Made by a program: the position numbers and the translations under genes. The notes beneath the pieces are model-generated. The model ran no database searches, had not been told where the DNA came from, and saw only the letters and a program-made list of their open reading frames with translations. Positions 18,801 to 27,056 of a DNA stretch of 64,000 bases are shown one piece after another. Within the stretch, counting starts at the first letter, position 1. Every line of letters begins with the position of its first letter. Origin of the DNA: Kluyvera sichuanensis (GTDB lineage: Bacteria > Pseudomonadota > Gammaproteobacteria > Enterobacterales > Enterobacteriaceae); contig NZ_JABBJF010000001.1 of the NCBI RefSeq assembly GCF_014218705.1, forward strand, positions 62,001-126,000, in the 5' to 3' direction.

Positions 18801-19007
18801 TTACTCGGTTATCTCCGGATTGTTTTCCCGATACAGCACGAGCGCTTCGGTAATAATCTGCTGCTTACTTTTTCGCGTTTGGCTTGCCACATCACGAACG
18901 TATTCACAAAGCTCGTCTGCGACACGCGCACTCAGCATTGTCAGCCCCGCATTCAGGCTTTCGCCACGACGTCGGCGCTGAGCAGGATAGGTTCTGGCGT
19001 GTTTCAT
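18801..19007 (-). CDS. Ribbon-helix-helix type small DNA-binding protein
   Basis: It has 68 residues from the ATG at complement 19007, which has GGAG six bases upstream. After a basic Arg-rich N-terminus (YPAQRRRRGES) comes a short hydrophobic strand-like segment (LTMLSARVAD) and two helices (ELCEYVRDVASQTRKS, KQQIITEALVLYREN), the layout of CopG/MetJ-type repressors. No toxin gene sits beside it. Its promoter overlaps a palindrome (19067-19076), which suggests autoregulation. Confidence 0.6.
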   Translation of the reverse strand: MKHARTYPAQRRRRGESLNAGLTMLSARVADELCEYVRDVASQTRKSKQQIITEALVLYRENNPEITE

Positions 19008-19043
19008 GCAATTCTCCACGTCACCCGAGACATTATTTTTCTG

Positions 19044-19077
19044 CATGAAATATGAATGCGCGTAAATGACATGTCAA
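19044..19077 (-). promoter_or_regulatory. Promoter with embedded palindrome upstream of the RHH gene
   Basis: On the minus strand TTGACA (19072-19077), 17 bases, then CATATT form a sigma-70-like promoter. The perfect palindrome TGACATGTCA (19067-19076) overlaps the -35 box. A dimer bound there would block RNA polymerase. Confidence 0.5.
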
Positions 19078-19729
19078 CGTACGAATAATGGCTTAGATAT
19101 TGTATTAAAAAAGTTAAGTGTGAAGAGGATTGTCTGACATGGGTTTCGAGTGAAGGGTTCGGCCGCGCGTAATGAAGTCTCAGTTATCTTTTGATGTTCG
19201 GTGTTACATTTTGAAGCAGGATTGAACGCAGGAAAAATGTGCGGTAGACCTTGTCAGGTTCTTGCACAGAAGAAAATTCAGTCTGGGCAACGCATTACGT
19301 TATGTTAAGGAGTAGGGGAATGCTCCCTAATTTTGTATGATTTATTCATCTTCGTAGTGTCGTTATTCATTATTTAATGTGAAATTATCGGCTCTGTATC
19401 CAGGTTACTAGTACGGAAATGGTCAATTTTCTCGCAACAGTTTTTTAATAAAAAGCGGAGGCATATCGCTTTATGGACATAAGAAAAATGATCGATATTT
19501 GATTAATATCAAAAATAGATAAGCGTCTGTAATACTTAAAACGATCGGACGATGCTAAAAAAATAGTTTTAGAATTAATCATTAGCGTGGAAAGCGATAG
19601 TGTCTATGGCGTGGGACCGACGTTTTTGATTCACGTTACAGTGCGCATGGCATTTCTGCAGATTTTCTACCATGCTCAAAGTATAAAGCTTATCGCGTCG
19701 CCGCTCTCACTTATAGCCAGGTAGCGTTA
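19078..19729. other. 650-base AT-rich gap between the RHH gene and the EAL gene
   Basis: No reading frame with a credible ribosome site was found on either strand, and no RNA gene was recognised. The stretch is clearly more AT-rich than its neighbours and contains several short A/T runs. It should contain the promoter of the EAL gene. Confidence 0.5.
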
Positions 19730-21253
19730 ATGCGCAATGTCCTTATTCCCATCATCGCCGCGGCGCTTCTGCTGATTTCCGGTATTTTTATTCTCAATGC
19801 CCAGCTCTGGTATTCGCTGCGTTCTGAACGCCTGGCGGGGGCGCACTATGCGGCGCGGAATATTGCCACTATGTTGGATGAAGCGCAGGAGGCCAGCGGG
19901 GTAGCGGACGAGGTCATTGCCAAAGGTTGTGATGCCCAGGGGCAGTATCAGTTGGGCACTGAAGCGGCGCTACAGCCGCATCTTCGCACGCTGCTTATCT
20001 TTAACGATGGTCGGGTGTGGTGCTCCTCGTTGCCGGGTAATCATGTACTGCTACTGCATGTGGCGCAGATCCCAGAGAAATCGCTGCTGTTATTGTCAAA
20101 GGCGAACACGGTTGACGATCGTCCGGTGCTCCTGTTTCAGCGCCGTTATACCGGCAAACGGATCATCATCACCGTGAGTGACCGACACATTCGCGACGTA
20201 CTCAATACGCCGCTTCGCGATGCAAATTATTCACTGGTGGTCGATAACCAGGTGATGGGCCTGTATGGCGATATCTATCCGCAGCCAGGGAATCTGCCCG
20301 GTCACAGCATGGTGAGCGCGGAACGTTATCCCTTTGGTATCCAGTACAACCTCCCCGTGCTGTTCAGCGCCGGGCGGTTGATTCATCAAGGGGGCGGGAT
20401 CCTGATTTTCCTGCTGCTGCTTTCCGGGGTTGCCGCCTATGCGCTGTATAAATACCTCAATAAAAGCACGACGCCGGAAGAGACGCTGCGCAAAGCGATT
20501 GCTAAAGGAGAAATCGTGCCTTACTACCAGCCCATCGTAAACGGTCGGGAAGGGACGCTGCGCGGCGTGGAGGTGCTGGCCCGCTGGAAGCACCCCAAAG
20601 CGGGCTTTATCTCACCCTCAGTCTTTATTCCTGCGGCTGAAAAATCGGGCTTAATTGTGCCACTAACCCGCAGCCTGATGGCACAGGTAGTGGCGCATAT
20701 GAATGCCATTGAGAGCAAACTACCGGAAGGTTTTCACATCGGGATTAATTTCAGCGCGTCGCACATTATAGACTCAGGTTTTGTGGCCGAGTGTCTGGCG
20801 TACAAGCAGAATTTTTCCCGTCAGGATCTGAATCTGGTGATTGAAGTCACGGAGCGGGAACCGCTGCATGTCGATGAGCATCTGATTCAGACGCTGAATA
20901 TGCTGCACGAAAATGGCTTCGCTATTGCGCTGGATGATTTCGGCACCGGCTATTCCGGGCTCTCTTACCTGCACGACCTGCATATCGACTATATCAAAAT
21001 CGATCAGAGCTTTGTTGGCCGGGTAAACGCCTATGAAGACTCGACGCTGATTCTGGATTCCGTGCTGGAACTGGCGCGTAAACTCTCAATCAGCATCGTT
21101 GCTGAAGGCGTCGAGACCCAGGCGCAACTCGATTACCTCAGCCGAAATAACATCACCTACCTGCAGGGATTCTATTTTTTCAAACCCGTATCCCTGCCTG
21201 AGCTAGTCAAAATTCTGCTGTCGAAGCCCAAGGTCAGGGTGGTTGTTGAATAG
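19730..21253 (+). CDS. CSS-motif EAL-domain c-di-GMP phosphodiesterase
   Basis: Inner-membrane phosphodiesterase of the PdeB/C/D type, 507 residues. A helix at 5-27 anchors it. A periplasmic CSS domain follows (WCSSLPGN near residue 103), and a second helix lies at about 217-240. The EAL domain is at 250-500. Catalytic motifs are intact: EVLARW, INFSAS, EVTE, DDFGTGYSGL, IKIDQSF and AEGVET, so the enzyme should be active. In related proteins the CSS cysteines are kept reduced or oxidised by DsbA/DsbB, which sets activity. There is no GGDEF domain. Monocistronic; K-12 lacks it here. Confidence 0.9.
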   Translation: MRNVLIPIIAAALLLISGIFILNAQLWYSLRSERLAGAHYAARNIATMLDEAQEASGVADEVIAKGCDAQGQYQLGTEAALQPHLRTLLIFNDGRVWCSSLPGNHVLLLHVAQIPEKSLLLLSKANTVDDRPVLLFQRRYTGKRIIITVSDRHIRDVLNTPLRDANYSLVVDNQVMGLYGDIYPQPGNLPGHSMVSAERYPFGIQYNLPVLFSAGRLIHQGGGILIFLLLLSGVAAYALYKYLNKSTTPEETLRKAIAKGEIVPYYQPIVNGREGTLRGVEVLARWKHPKAGFISPSVFIPAAEKSGLIVPLTRSLMAQVVAHMNAIESKLPEGFHIGINFSASHIIDSGFVAECLAYKQNFSRQDLNLVIEVTEREPLHVDEHLIQTLNMLHENGFAIALDDFGTGYSGLSYLHDLHIDYIKIDQSFVGRVNAYEDSTLILDSVLELARKLSISIVAEGVETQAQLDYLSRNNITYLQGFYFFKPVSLPELVKILLSKPKVRVVVE

Positions 21254-21262
21254 CCCGGACCG

Positions 21263-21895
21263 CTAGCGGCGTGATTCAGTGGCAATCTTGATAGCCAACC
21301 CCGTCAATACGCCACCCATCAGCCAGCGCTGAATCGTGCCAAACGAGGGGCGACGCACCAGAAACAGCGCAATGGTTCCGGCGGAGAGCGCCACCAGTGC
21401 GTTGATCGTCACGCTAATCACAATCTGCGTCATGCCCAGCATCAACGACTGCGTCAGCACGCTGCCGCTAGCGGGGTTGATAAACTGCGGCAGTAGCGAA
21501 AGGTAGACGATGGCAATTTTAGGGTTCAGCAGATTGGTCAGAAAACCCATCAGGAACAGCTTGCGCGGGCTGTGCTGGGGCAGTTCTTTAAGCTGAAACG
21601 GCGAACGTCCGCCAGGGCGCACCGACTGCCACGCCATCCACAGTAGATAGGCCACACCGGCAATGCGCAGTGCATCATAGGCATAGGGTACCGCCATCAT
21701 TAGCGCGGTTAAGCCAAAGGCGGCGCTGACCATATAGAAGATAAAGCCCAGCGCTACGCCGCCGAGCGAGACCAACCCCGCAGTGCGCCCCTGTGAGATC
21801 GAACGTGAAATAAGGTAAATCATATTGGGGCCAGGGGTGAGCGCCATGCCCAGTGAGACGAGGGCGAACGCGAGAATGTTGTGGAACTCTGACAT
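21263..21895 (-). CDS. LysE/RhtB family amino-acid exporter
   Basis: Inner-membrane exporter of 210 residues with about six hydrophobic segments. The family signature PGPNMIYLISRS is near residue 20 (LTPGPNM), and GFLTNLLNPKIAIVYLSLLPQF is in the middle. Substrate cannot be told from sequence; related proteins export threonine, homoserine, leucine or lysine. It converges with the EAL gene, only 9 bases apart. Monocistronic. Confidence 0.88.
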   Translation of the reverse strand: MSEFHNILAFALVSLGMALTPGPNMIYLISRSISQGRTAGLVSLGGVALGFIFYMVSAAFGLTALMMAVPYAYDALRIAGVAYLLWMAWQSVRPGGRSPFQLKELPQHSPRKLFLMGFLTNLLNPKIAIVYLSLLPQFINPASGSVLTQSLMLGMTQIVISVTINALVALSAGTIALFLVRRPSFGTIQRWLMGGVLTGLAIKIATESRR

Positions 21896-22011
21896 GGGTA
21901 ACTCCAGCGAGGCGAGGAGTTTTTATACTACGACGTCTCATTCATACGGGCGAGACAATTGTTGGTAGGGAGCTGCTCCCGGCGGCGCGTCGCCTGTACG
22001 GGCTACTCAGA

Positions 22012-22039
22012 CAAAAAAAAGCCCGCATCGAATGCGGGC
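22012..22039 (-). terminator. Terminator of the oxidoreductase gene
   Basis: Read on the minus strand, GCCCGCAT-TCG-ATGCGGGC is followed by eight T residues. It lies 130 bases downstream of the oxidoreductase stop. Confidence 0.75.
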
Positions 22040-22171
22040 AAAAATACTGGAAGCAATGTGAGCAATGTCGTACCGAATACCTGAGTGATTTGCTCAACTA
22101 TTCGGTAATGAGAAAGATAATATTTCTCATTTAAGATATCAACCCTATCTTTTGTGTGAAACCGCTTTTTT

Positions 22172-23119
22172 TTATTCGAGTGTGAAAACCGTACGTTTCT
22201 GGCTGTCATCCAACGGCCAGGCGGTAGCAACGTTTTGCAACGCCACGGGCGTAGTCGCGATGGTAAAACCACCAGCGACTGCCGCATTCAGCATCTCGCC
22301 GGTCGCCTGCAACAGTTGCGCCATCGGCAGGCTACCAATCCCGCTACCCATTAACTGCAGCGGGGCAGAGCGCAGCACCGCGCCGTTAAGGGCAATATCG
22401 CTTCCCGCAAGCGACCCGACCTGTACGTAGCGAATCGGTGTGTTGCCTCGGCTATATTTCGCCAGCGCGGGCAGCAGCAGTTCCGCGCTGTGCCCCCAGA
22501 GATAATCGACGACGGCATCAATACCCTGGTTGGCCTGAACGGCGAATTCCGCGCTGAGGGTGGTGTCATCGCCGGTGAGCAGAATGGTGGTATCAGCGCT
22601 CAGCATCGCGAGCGCGCTGGCGTTACGCCCGGTGGCGATCACCTTTTTGGCGCCGAGATAGCGGGCAATTTGCACCGCTAGCTGCCCGGCGCTGCCGGTA
22701 GCGCCGTTTACCAGGACGGTTTCGCCAGCCTGGAAATGCGCGCGCTTCACCAGCGCCGCCCAGGCGGACATTCCCGGGTTGGCCATCGCAGCGGCGGTGA
22801 CATCATCTAAGCCATCCGGCAGCACAAAGCAGTTCTGACGGGCGACAGGCGCGTACTGCGCCATGCTGCCCCACGGTGCGGTTGGGAAGGCAAAATAGAC
22901 CCGCTCGCCGGTAGGGAGCGTGCCGGTGCCGTCGATACCGACAACAAACGGCAGCGTGCCGTCAAAGCTGTAGTGTTTACCGGAGGCGCGGCTTTTCACC
23001 ACGTGGCTGATGGCGGCGGTGCGGACGCGAACCAGCGTCTGCTGCTCTCCTACCTGCGGTTCATCAAAATCGGCCCATACCGGGCCTTGGGCGAGGTCAA
23101 AGACCACGGCTGCTTTCAT
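22172..23119 (-). CDS. Zinc-independent MDR-family (quinone reductase-like) oxidoreductase
   Basis: Medium-chain dehydrogenase/reductase of 315 residues. The GroES-like N-domain has no zinc-binding Cys/His set. The cofactor motif VNGATGSAGQLAVQIARYLGAK is typical of NADPH-binding quinone oxidoreductase-like members (GATGSAG near residue 139). Substrate unknown. It is divergent from a MarR regulator, and twin 17-bp palindromes occupy the shared promoter. The pair resembles regulator/oxidoreductase units that respond to quinones or electrophiles. Confidence 0.85.
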   Translation of the reverse strand: MKAAVVFDLAQGPVWADFDEPQVGEQQTLVRVRTAAISHVVKSRASGKHYSFDGTLPFVVGIDGTGTLPTGERVYFAFPTAPWGSMAQYAPVARQNCFVLPDGLDDVTAAAMANPGMSAWAALVKRAHFQAGETVLVNGATGSAGQLAVQIARYLGAKKVIATGRNASALAMLSADTTILLTGDDTTLSAEFAVQANQGIDAVVDYLWGHSAELLLPALAKYSRGNTPIRYVQVGSLAGSDIALNGAVLRSAPLQLMGSGIGSLPMAQLLQATGEMLNAAVAGGFTIATTPVALQNVATAWPLDDSQKRTVFTLE

Positions 23120-23142
23120 AAGTGTGTCTCCAAAAGGTATTT

Positions 23143-23209
23143 ATGTGTAAAATGCACATATAAGATAACGGCACTATACTCGCCTGGAGAATATATGCAA
23201 TATGCACAT
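23143..23209. promoter_or_regulatory. Twin 17-bp operators in the oxidoreductase/MarR divergent promoter
   Basis: Site 1 at 23143-23159 is ATGTGTAAAATGCACAT. Site 2 at 23193-23209 is ATATGCAATATGCACAT. They share 14 of 17 bases, each is a 7-3-7 palindrome with one arm mismatch, and their centres are exactly 50 bases apart. Site 2 covers the MarR start codon. Dyads of this size fit MarR-family dimers. Confidence 0.7.
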
Positions 23210-23650
23210 AATAATTATGACATCACGGAATTCCACGGCGCGCTGCTGGATATCATTGGCGTGATGAACCAGCCCGCCCGCGACGAGCAGTTGTTACAGG
23301 CGGCAGGCGTGCAACTGGAACAGCTGCTGTTTCCGCTGCTGGTGGCGATAGGCCGTCGTGGGCCGATAGGGGTAGTGGATTTAGCCGATAACCTCGGGCG
23401 GGATTACACCACCGTTAGCCGTCAGGTGAAGAAGCTTGAAGCGCAGGGGTTGGCACACAAGCAGCCGAACGCGCACGACAGGAGAATTAGCGAAGTGACG
23501 CTGAGCGAGCAGGGGCAGGCGATTTTTGCGCAGATTGCGCGTGCTCGACAGAAACTGATGAATCAGGTGCTGGCGAACTGGTCGCCGGAAGAGGTACAGG
23601 CGCTGTTTACGCTGACGCGCAAATACGCCGACAGCCTGCAACAGCAATAA
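23195..23650 (+). CDS. MarR family transcriptional regulator
   Basis: Winged-helix regulator of 151 residues. The HTH and wing are visible as VVDLADNLGRDYTTVSRQVKKLE and the following DRRISEVTLSEQGQ (DR-R wing motif). The start is the ATG at 23195, with GGAGA six bases upstream and inside operator site 2. An open upstream extension is antisense to the oxidoreductase and is rejected. It likely represses itself and the divergent oxidoreductase. Confidence 0.88.
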   Translation: MQYAHNNYDITEFHGALLDIIGVMNQPARDEQLLQAAGVQLEQLLFPLLVAIGRRGPIGVVDLADNLGRDYTTVSRQVKKLEAQGLAHKQPNAHDRRISEVTLSEQGQAIFAQIARARQKLMNQVLANWSPEEVQALFTLTRKYADSLQQQ

Positions 23651-23674
23651 GCCGCCTGACGAGCGTCAGGCGGC
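23651..23674. terminator. Hairpin between MarR gene and trpA
   Basis: GCCGCCTGAC pairs exactly with GTCAGGCGGC around GAGC. There is no strong T-run. It lies at the convergent end of marR and the trp operon and resembles the trp t hairpin of E. coli. Confidence 0.7.
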
Positions 23675-23682
23675 CTGAGGCA

Positions 23683-24492
23683 TTACGCCGATTTGGTTGC
23701 CGCTTTCATGCTGGTGACAAAGCTTGAAAGCTCATCCAGCATCGCCTGCGGGTTCTCGACGTTACGCTCAATGATTTTGACAATCGCAGAGCCCGAGATA
23801 GCCCCGGCAGCGCCAGCGTCGATAGTCGCCGTCACCTGATCCGGCGCGGAGATACCAAAGCCCTGCAGCGGCGGAGCTGCGTTGTACTCAGCCAGTTTTT
23901 CCACCAGATGATGCAACGGCAGCGCGGCGCGGGTTTCGGTACCGGTTACCCCTGCGCGGGAGAGCAGGTAGGTATAACCCCGGCCATGCTCGGCAATCTG
24001 GCGCAGCAGCTCATCGTCGGCGTTTGGCGGGCAGATGAAGATAGGCGCGACGTTATGGCGCATCGCGGCCTGACGGAACGGCGCGGACTCTTCTACCGGC
24101 ACGTCGGCAACCAGCACGGAATCGACGCCGACGCGAGCGCACTCGGCGTAGAACGCATCGATACCGCGGTTGAAGACCAGGTTGGCATACATCAGCAGGC
24201 CAATCGGAATCGTCGGGTGTTTGTGACGAATCGCTGCCAGCATCTCAAAGCACTGGGTCGGCGTGACGCCCGACGCAAAGGCGCGCAGGGTTGCGTTCTG
24301 AATAGTCGGGCCATCGGCCAGCGGGTCAGAGAACGGGATCCCCAGCTCCAGTGCGTCCGCACCGGCGGCAATCAGCGTGTCGATAATCCTCAGCGACTGC
24401 TCTGGGTTCGGGTCGCCCAGGGTGACGAAGGGAACAAACGCGCCTTCCTTGCGGGCCTTCAGTTGAGCAAACAGGTTGTCATAGCGTTCCAT
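23683..24492 (-). CDS. trpA: Tryptophan synthase alpha subunit
   Basis: Cleaves indole-3-glycerol phosphate to indole and glyceraldehyde-3-phosphate within the alpha2-beta2 complex. It is a TIM barrel of 269 residues. Catalytic Glu in [18 protein letters not shown] (near residue 49) and Asp near 60 are present, as is [10 protein letters not shown], the phosphate-binding region. Its ATG overlaps the trpB stop by one base, so the two are translationally coupled. Confidence 0.98.
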   Translation of the reverse strand: MERYDNLFAQLKARKEGAFVPFVTLGDPNPEQSLRIIDTLIAAGADALELGIPFSDPLADGPTIQNATLRAFASGVTPTQCFEMLAAIRHKHPTIPIGLLMYANLVFNRGIDAFYAECARVGVDSVLVADVPVEESAPFRQAAMRHNVAPIFICPPNADDELLRQIAEHGRGYTYLLSRAGVTGTETRAALPLHHLVEKLAEYNAAPPLQGFGISAPDQVTATIDAGAAGAISGSAIVKIIERNVENPQAMLDELSSFVTSMKAATKSA

Positions 24493-25685
24493 CAGATTTC
24501 CCCTCGCGCTTTCAGAATATCGTGTACGGTAAAGATGTCTTTGTCGCCGCGACCGGACAGGTTAACGACCAGCAGCTGCTCTTTTTCTGGGTTTTCGCGC
24601 ATCATTTTCAGCGCGTGCGCCAGGGCGTGAGAAGACTCCAGCGCCGGGATGATCCCTTCGTGGCGGCTGAGTTCCTTGAAGGCGTCCAGCGCTTCGTTAT
24701 CGGTAATCGACACGTACTCGGCCCGACCAATGCTGTTCAGGAAGGCGTGCTGTGGCCCAACGGACGGGAAGTCCAGACCGGCAGAGATAGAGTAAGACTC
24801 TTCAATCTGGCCTTCATCGGTCTGCATCATCGGCGATTTCATGCCGAAGTAGATGCCAACACGACCGTGCTTCAGCGGCGCGCCGTGTTCGCCGGTTTCG
24901 ATACCGTGACCGGCTGGTTCAACGCCAATCAGGCCGACGCTGGTTTCGTCGATAAAGTCGGCGAACATCCCGATGGCGTTAGAACCGCCGCCGACACAGG
25001 CAATCACGGCATCCGGCAGGCGACCTTCTTTTTCGCGGATCTGCACTTTGGTCTCTTCGCCAATCATGCGCTGGAATTCACGCACGATGGTTGGGAACGG
25101 GTGCGGGCCTGCCGCGGTGCCGAGCATATAGTGCGCGGTTTCATAGCTGCCAGACCAGTCGCGCAGCGCTTCGTTACAAGCATCTTTCAGCGTAGCGGAG
25201 CCGCTGTGTACCGCGATAACCTCTGCACCCATCAGGCGCATACGGAAGACGTTCGGCGACTGACGTTCAATATCTTTCGCGCCCATATAGATGCGGCACT
25301 TCAGGCCGAGCAGGGCGCAGGCGAGTGCGGAAGCTACGCCGTGCTGACCGGCGCCGGTTTCGGCGATGATCTCAGTTTTGCCCATGCGTTTAGCCAGCAG
25401 CGCCTGGCCCAGCACCTGGTTGGTTTTGTGCGCGCCACCGTGCAGTAAATCTTCACGCTTAAGGTACAGCGTGGTTTTGGTGCCAGCGGTCAGGTTACGA
25501 CACTTGGTCAGGGCCGTTGGACGACCGGCATAGTTTTTCAGCAGGTCAGTAAACTCTGCCTGAAACGCAGGGTCTTTCTGGGCGCTGACGAAAGCCTCTT
25601 CCAGCTGGCGCAGGGCGGGCATCAGAATCTGCGGAACGTACATCCCGCCAAATTCACCAAAATAGGGGTTCAGTAAAGTGCTCAT
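24492..25685 (-). CDS. trpB: Tryptophan synthase beta subunit
   Basis: PLP enzyme that condenses indole with serine to tryptophan. It is 397 residues, the E. coli length. The PLP lysine is in [13 protein letters not shown] (near residue 87) and the phosphate loop is [10 protein letters not shown]. It follows trpCF by 9 bases. Confidence 0.98.
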   Translation of the reverse strand: MSTLLNPYFGEFGGMYVPQILMPALRQLEEAFVSAQKDPAFQAEFTDLLKNYAGRPTALTKCRNLTAGTKTTLYLKREDLLHGGAHKTNQVLGQALLAKRMGKTEIIAETGAGQHGVASALACALLGLKCRIYMGAKDIERQSPNVFRMRLMGAEVIAVHSGSATLKDACNEALRDWSGSYETAHYMLGTAAGPHPFPTIVREFQRMIGEETKVQIREKEGRLPDAVIACVGGGSNAIGMFADFIDETSVGLIGVEPAGHGIETGEHGAPLKHGRVGIYFGMKSPMMQTDEGQIEESYSISAGLDFPSVGPQHAFLNSIGRAEYVSITDNEALDAFKELSRHEGIIPALESSHALAHALKMMRENPEKEQLLVVNLSGRGDKDIFTVHDILKARGEI

Positions 25686-25694
25686 TATTGCTCC

Positions 25695-27053
25695 TTAATA
25701 TGCGCGCAGCGTTTGAAATGCCGAGGCCAGTTTGCTGGCATCTTTAATACCCGGCTGTGACTCTACGCCTGAATTGAAATCCAGCCCGACGCAGCCGCTT
25801 TTGGCCGCTTCTACGCAGTTATCTGCGCTTAAACCACCGGCCAGAATCACGTTGCCCAGATCCTGACCTTGTAACAGTGCCCAGTCGAAACGCTGCCCGG
25901 AACCGCCCTGACCGTTGTCGAACACGTATTTATCGACGTGGTTGAGGTCACGAGGTGGCAGCGTGTCGGCGACGCTCAGCGCTTTCCAGATTTGCACGCT
26001 GGCAGGCAGTTCGGCACGCAGGGCGTCGATATAAGCCTGGTCTTCGCTGCCGTGCAGTTGAACTGCTTTCAGCTGCAGTGTCGTTGCGCGTTCCACGACC
26101 TCGGCCGTTGGGGTATTACGGAACACGCCCACGTAGGCGAGCGGGGCGCCATTCATCACTTCACGCGCTTGCGCATCGTTTACCGCACGCGGCGAGGTTG
26201 GCACAAAAATCAGGCCGCCGTAGATAGCACCGGCTTCATAGGCCGCCTGCGCATCTTGTGGGCGGGTCAGCCCGCAGACTTTGTTTTCGCCCAGCAGCAC
26301 GCGGCGGACGGCGGCGTTCAGGTCATCGTAGGCCATCATCGCCGAGCCAATCAGAAAGCCGTTGGCGTAGTGGCTCAGGTCACGCACCTGCGCGTTGGTA
26401 TTGATGCCGGATTCACTGATCACCGTGACATCGTGGCCCAGACGCGGCGCCAGTTGGCGAGTGCGGTTCAAATCGATAGAGAGGTCGCGCAGGTCGCGGT
26501 TGTTGATACCCACGACCTTCGCCTTCAGCGCAATCGCGCGCTCCAGCTCTTCTTCGTTGCTGACTTCGGTCAGCACGCCCATGTTCAGGCTATGCGCGAC
26601 TGCCGCCAGTTGACGATACTGCTCGTCGTCCAGCACGGAGAGCATCAGCAGGCAGGCGTCTGCCTGGTAGAAACGCGCCAGGTAGATCTGATAGGCATCG
26701 ATAATAAAGTCTTTGCACAGAATCGGCTGCGGCGCGATGCCGCTGACGATAGGCAGGAAGTCAAAGCTGCCCTGGAAATACTTCTCATCGGTCAGTACGG
26801 AAATTGCCGAGGCGTAGTGCTTATAAACGTTAGCAATGCGCGCCGGGTCGAAATCATCGCGGATCACCCCTTTCGACGGAGAAGCTTTTTTGCACTCCAG
26901 AATAAAGGCGGTGCGGGTGCCGCGCAGCGCATCATAGAAGCTGCGCTGGCTTGGCTGTACGTCGTTCTGGAACGAGGCTAACGGTTGTTGCTGTTTACGG
27001 GCTTCTACCCAAATCGCTTTATCGGCAACGATTTTTGCTAATACGGTCTGCAT
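25695..27053 (-). CDS. trpCF: Bifunctional indole-3-glycerol-phosphate synthase / phosphoribosylanthranilate isomerase
   Basis: Fused two-barrel enzyme of 452 residues, the enterobacterial form. Residues 1 to about 255 are the TrpC domain (ILECKKASPSKG; ISESGI). Residues 256 to 452 are the TrpF domain (VCGLTRPQDA with its catalytic Cys; GLDFNSGVE). It carries out the third and fourth steps after anthranilate. It follows trpGD by three bases. Called trpC in E. coli. Confidence 0.98.
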   Translation of the reverse strand: MQTVLAKIVADKAIWVEARKQQQPLASFQNDVQPSQRSFYDALRGTRTAFILECKKASPSKGVIRDDFDPARIANVYKHYASAISVLTDEKYFQGSFDFLPIVSGIAPQPILCKDFIIDAYQIYLARFYQADACLLMLSVLDDEQYRQLAAVAHSLNMGVLTEVSNEEELERAIALKAKVVGINNRDLRDLSIDLNRTRQLAPRLGHDVTVISESGINTNAQVRDLSHYANGFLIGSAMMAYDDLNAAVRRVLLGENKVCGLTRPQDAQAAYEAGAIYGGLIFVPTSPRAVNDAQAREVMNGAPLAYVGVFRNTPTAEVVERATTLQLKAVQLHGSEDQAYIDALRAELPASVQIWKALSVADTLPPRDLNHVDKYVFDNGQGGSGQRFDWALLQGQDLGNVILAGGLSADNCVEAAKSGCVGLDFNSGVESQPGIKDASKLASAFQTLRAY

Positions 27054-27056
27054 TTC

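Noticed and set aside
18801-19046. Toxin-antitoxin pair at the RHH gene
   Set aside because: No toxin-like reading frame adjoins it on either side.
24522-26981. Long open frames antisense to trpB and trpCF
   Set aside because: Both mirror highly expressed trp genes and have no recognisable domain or start signal.
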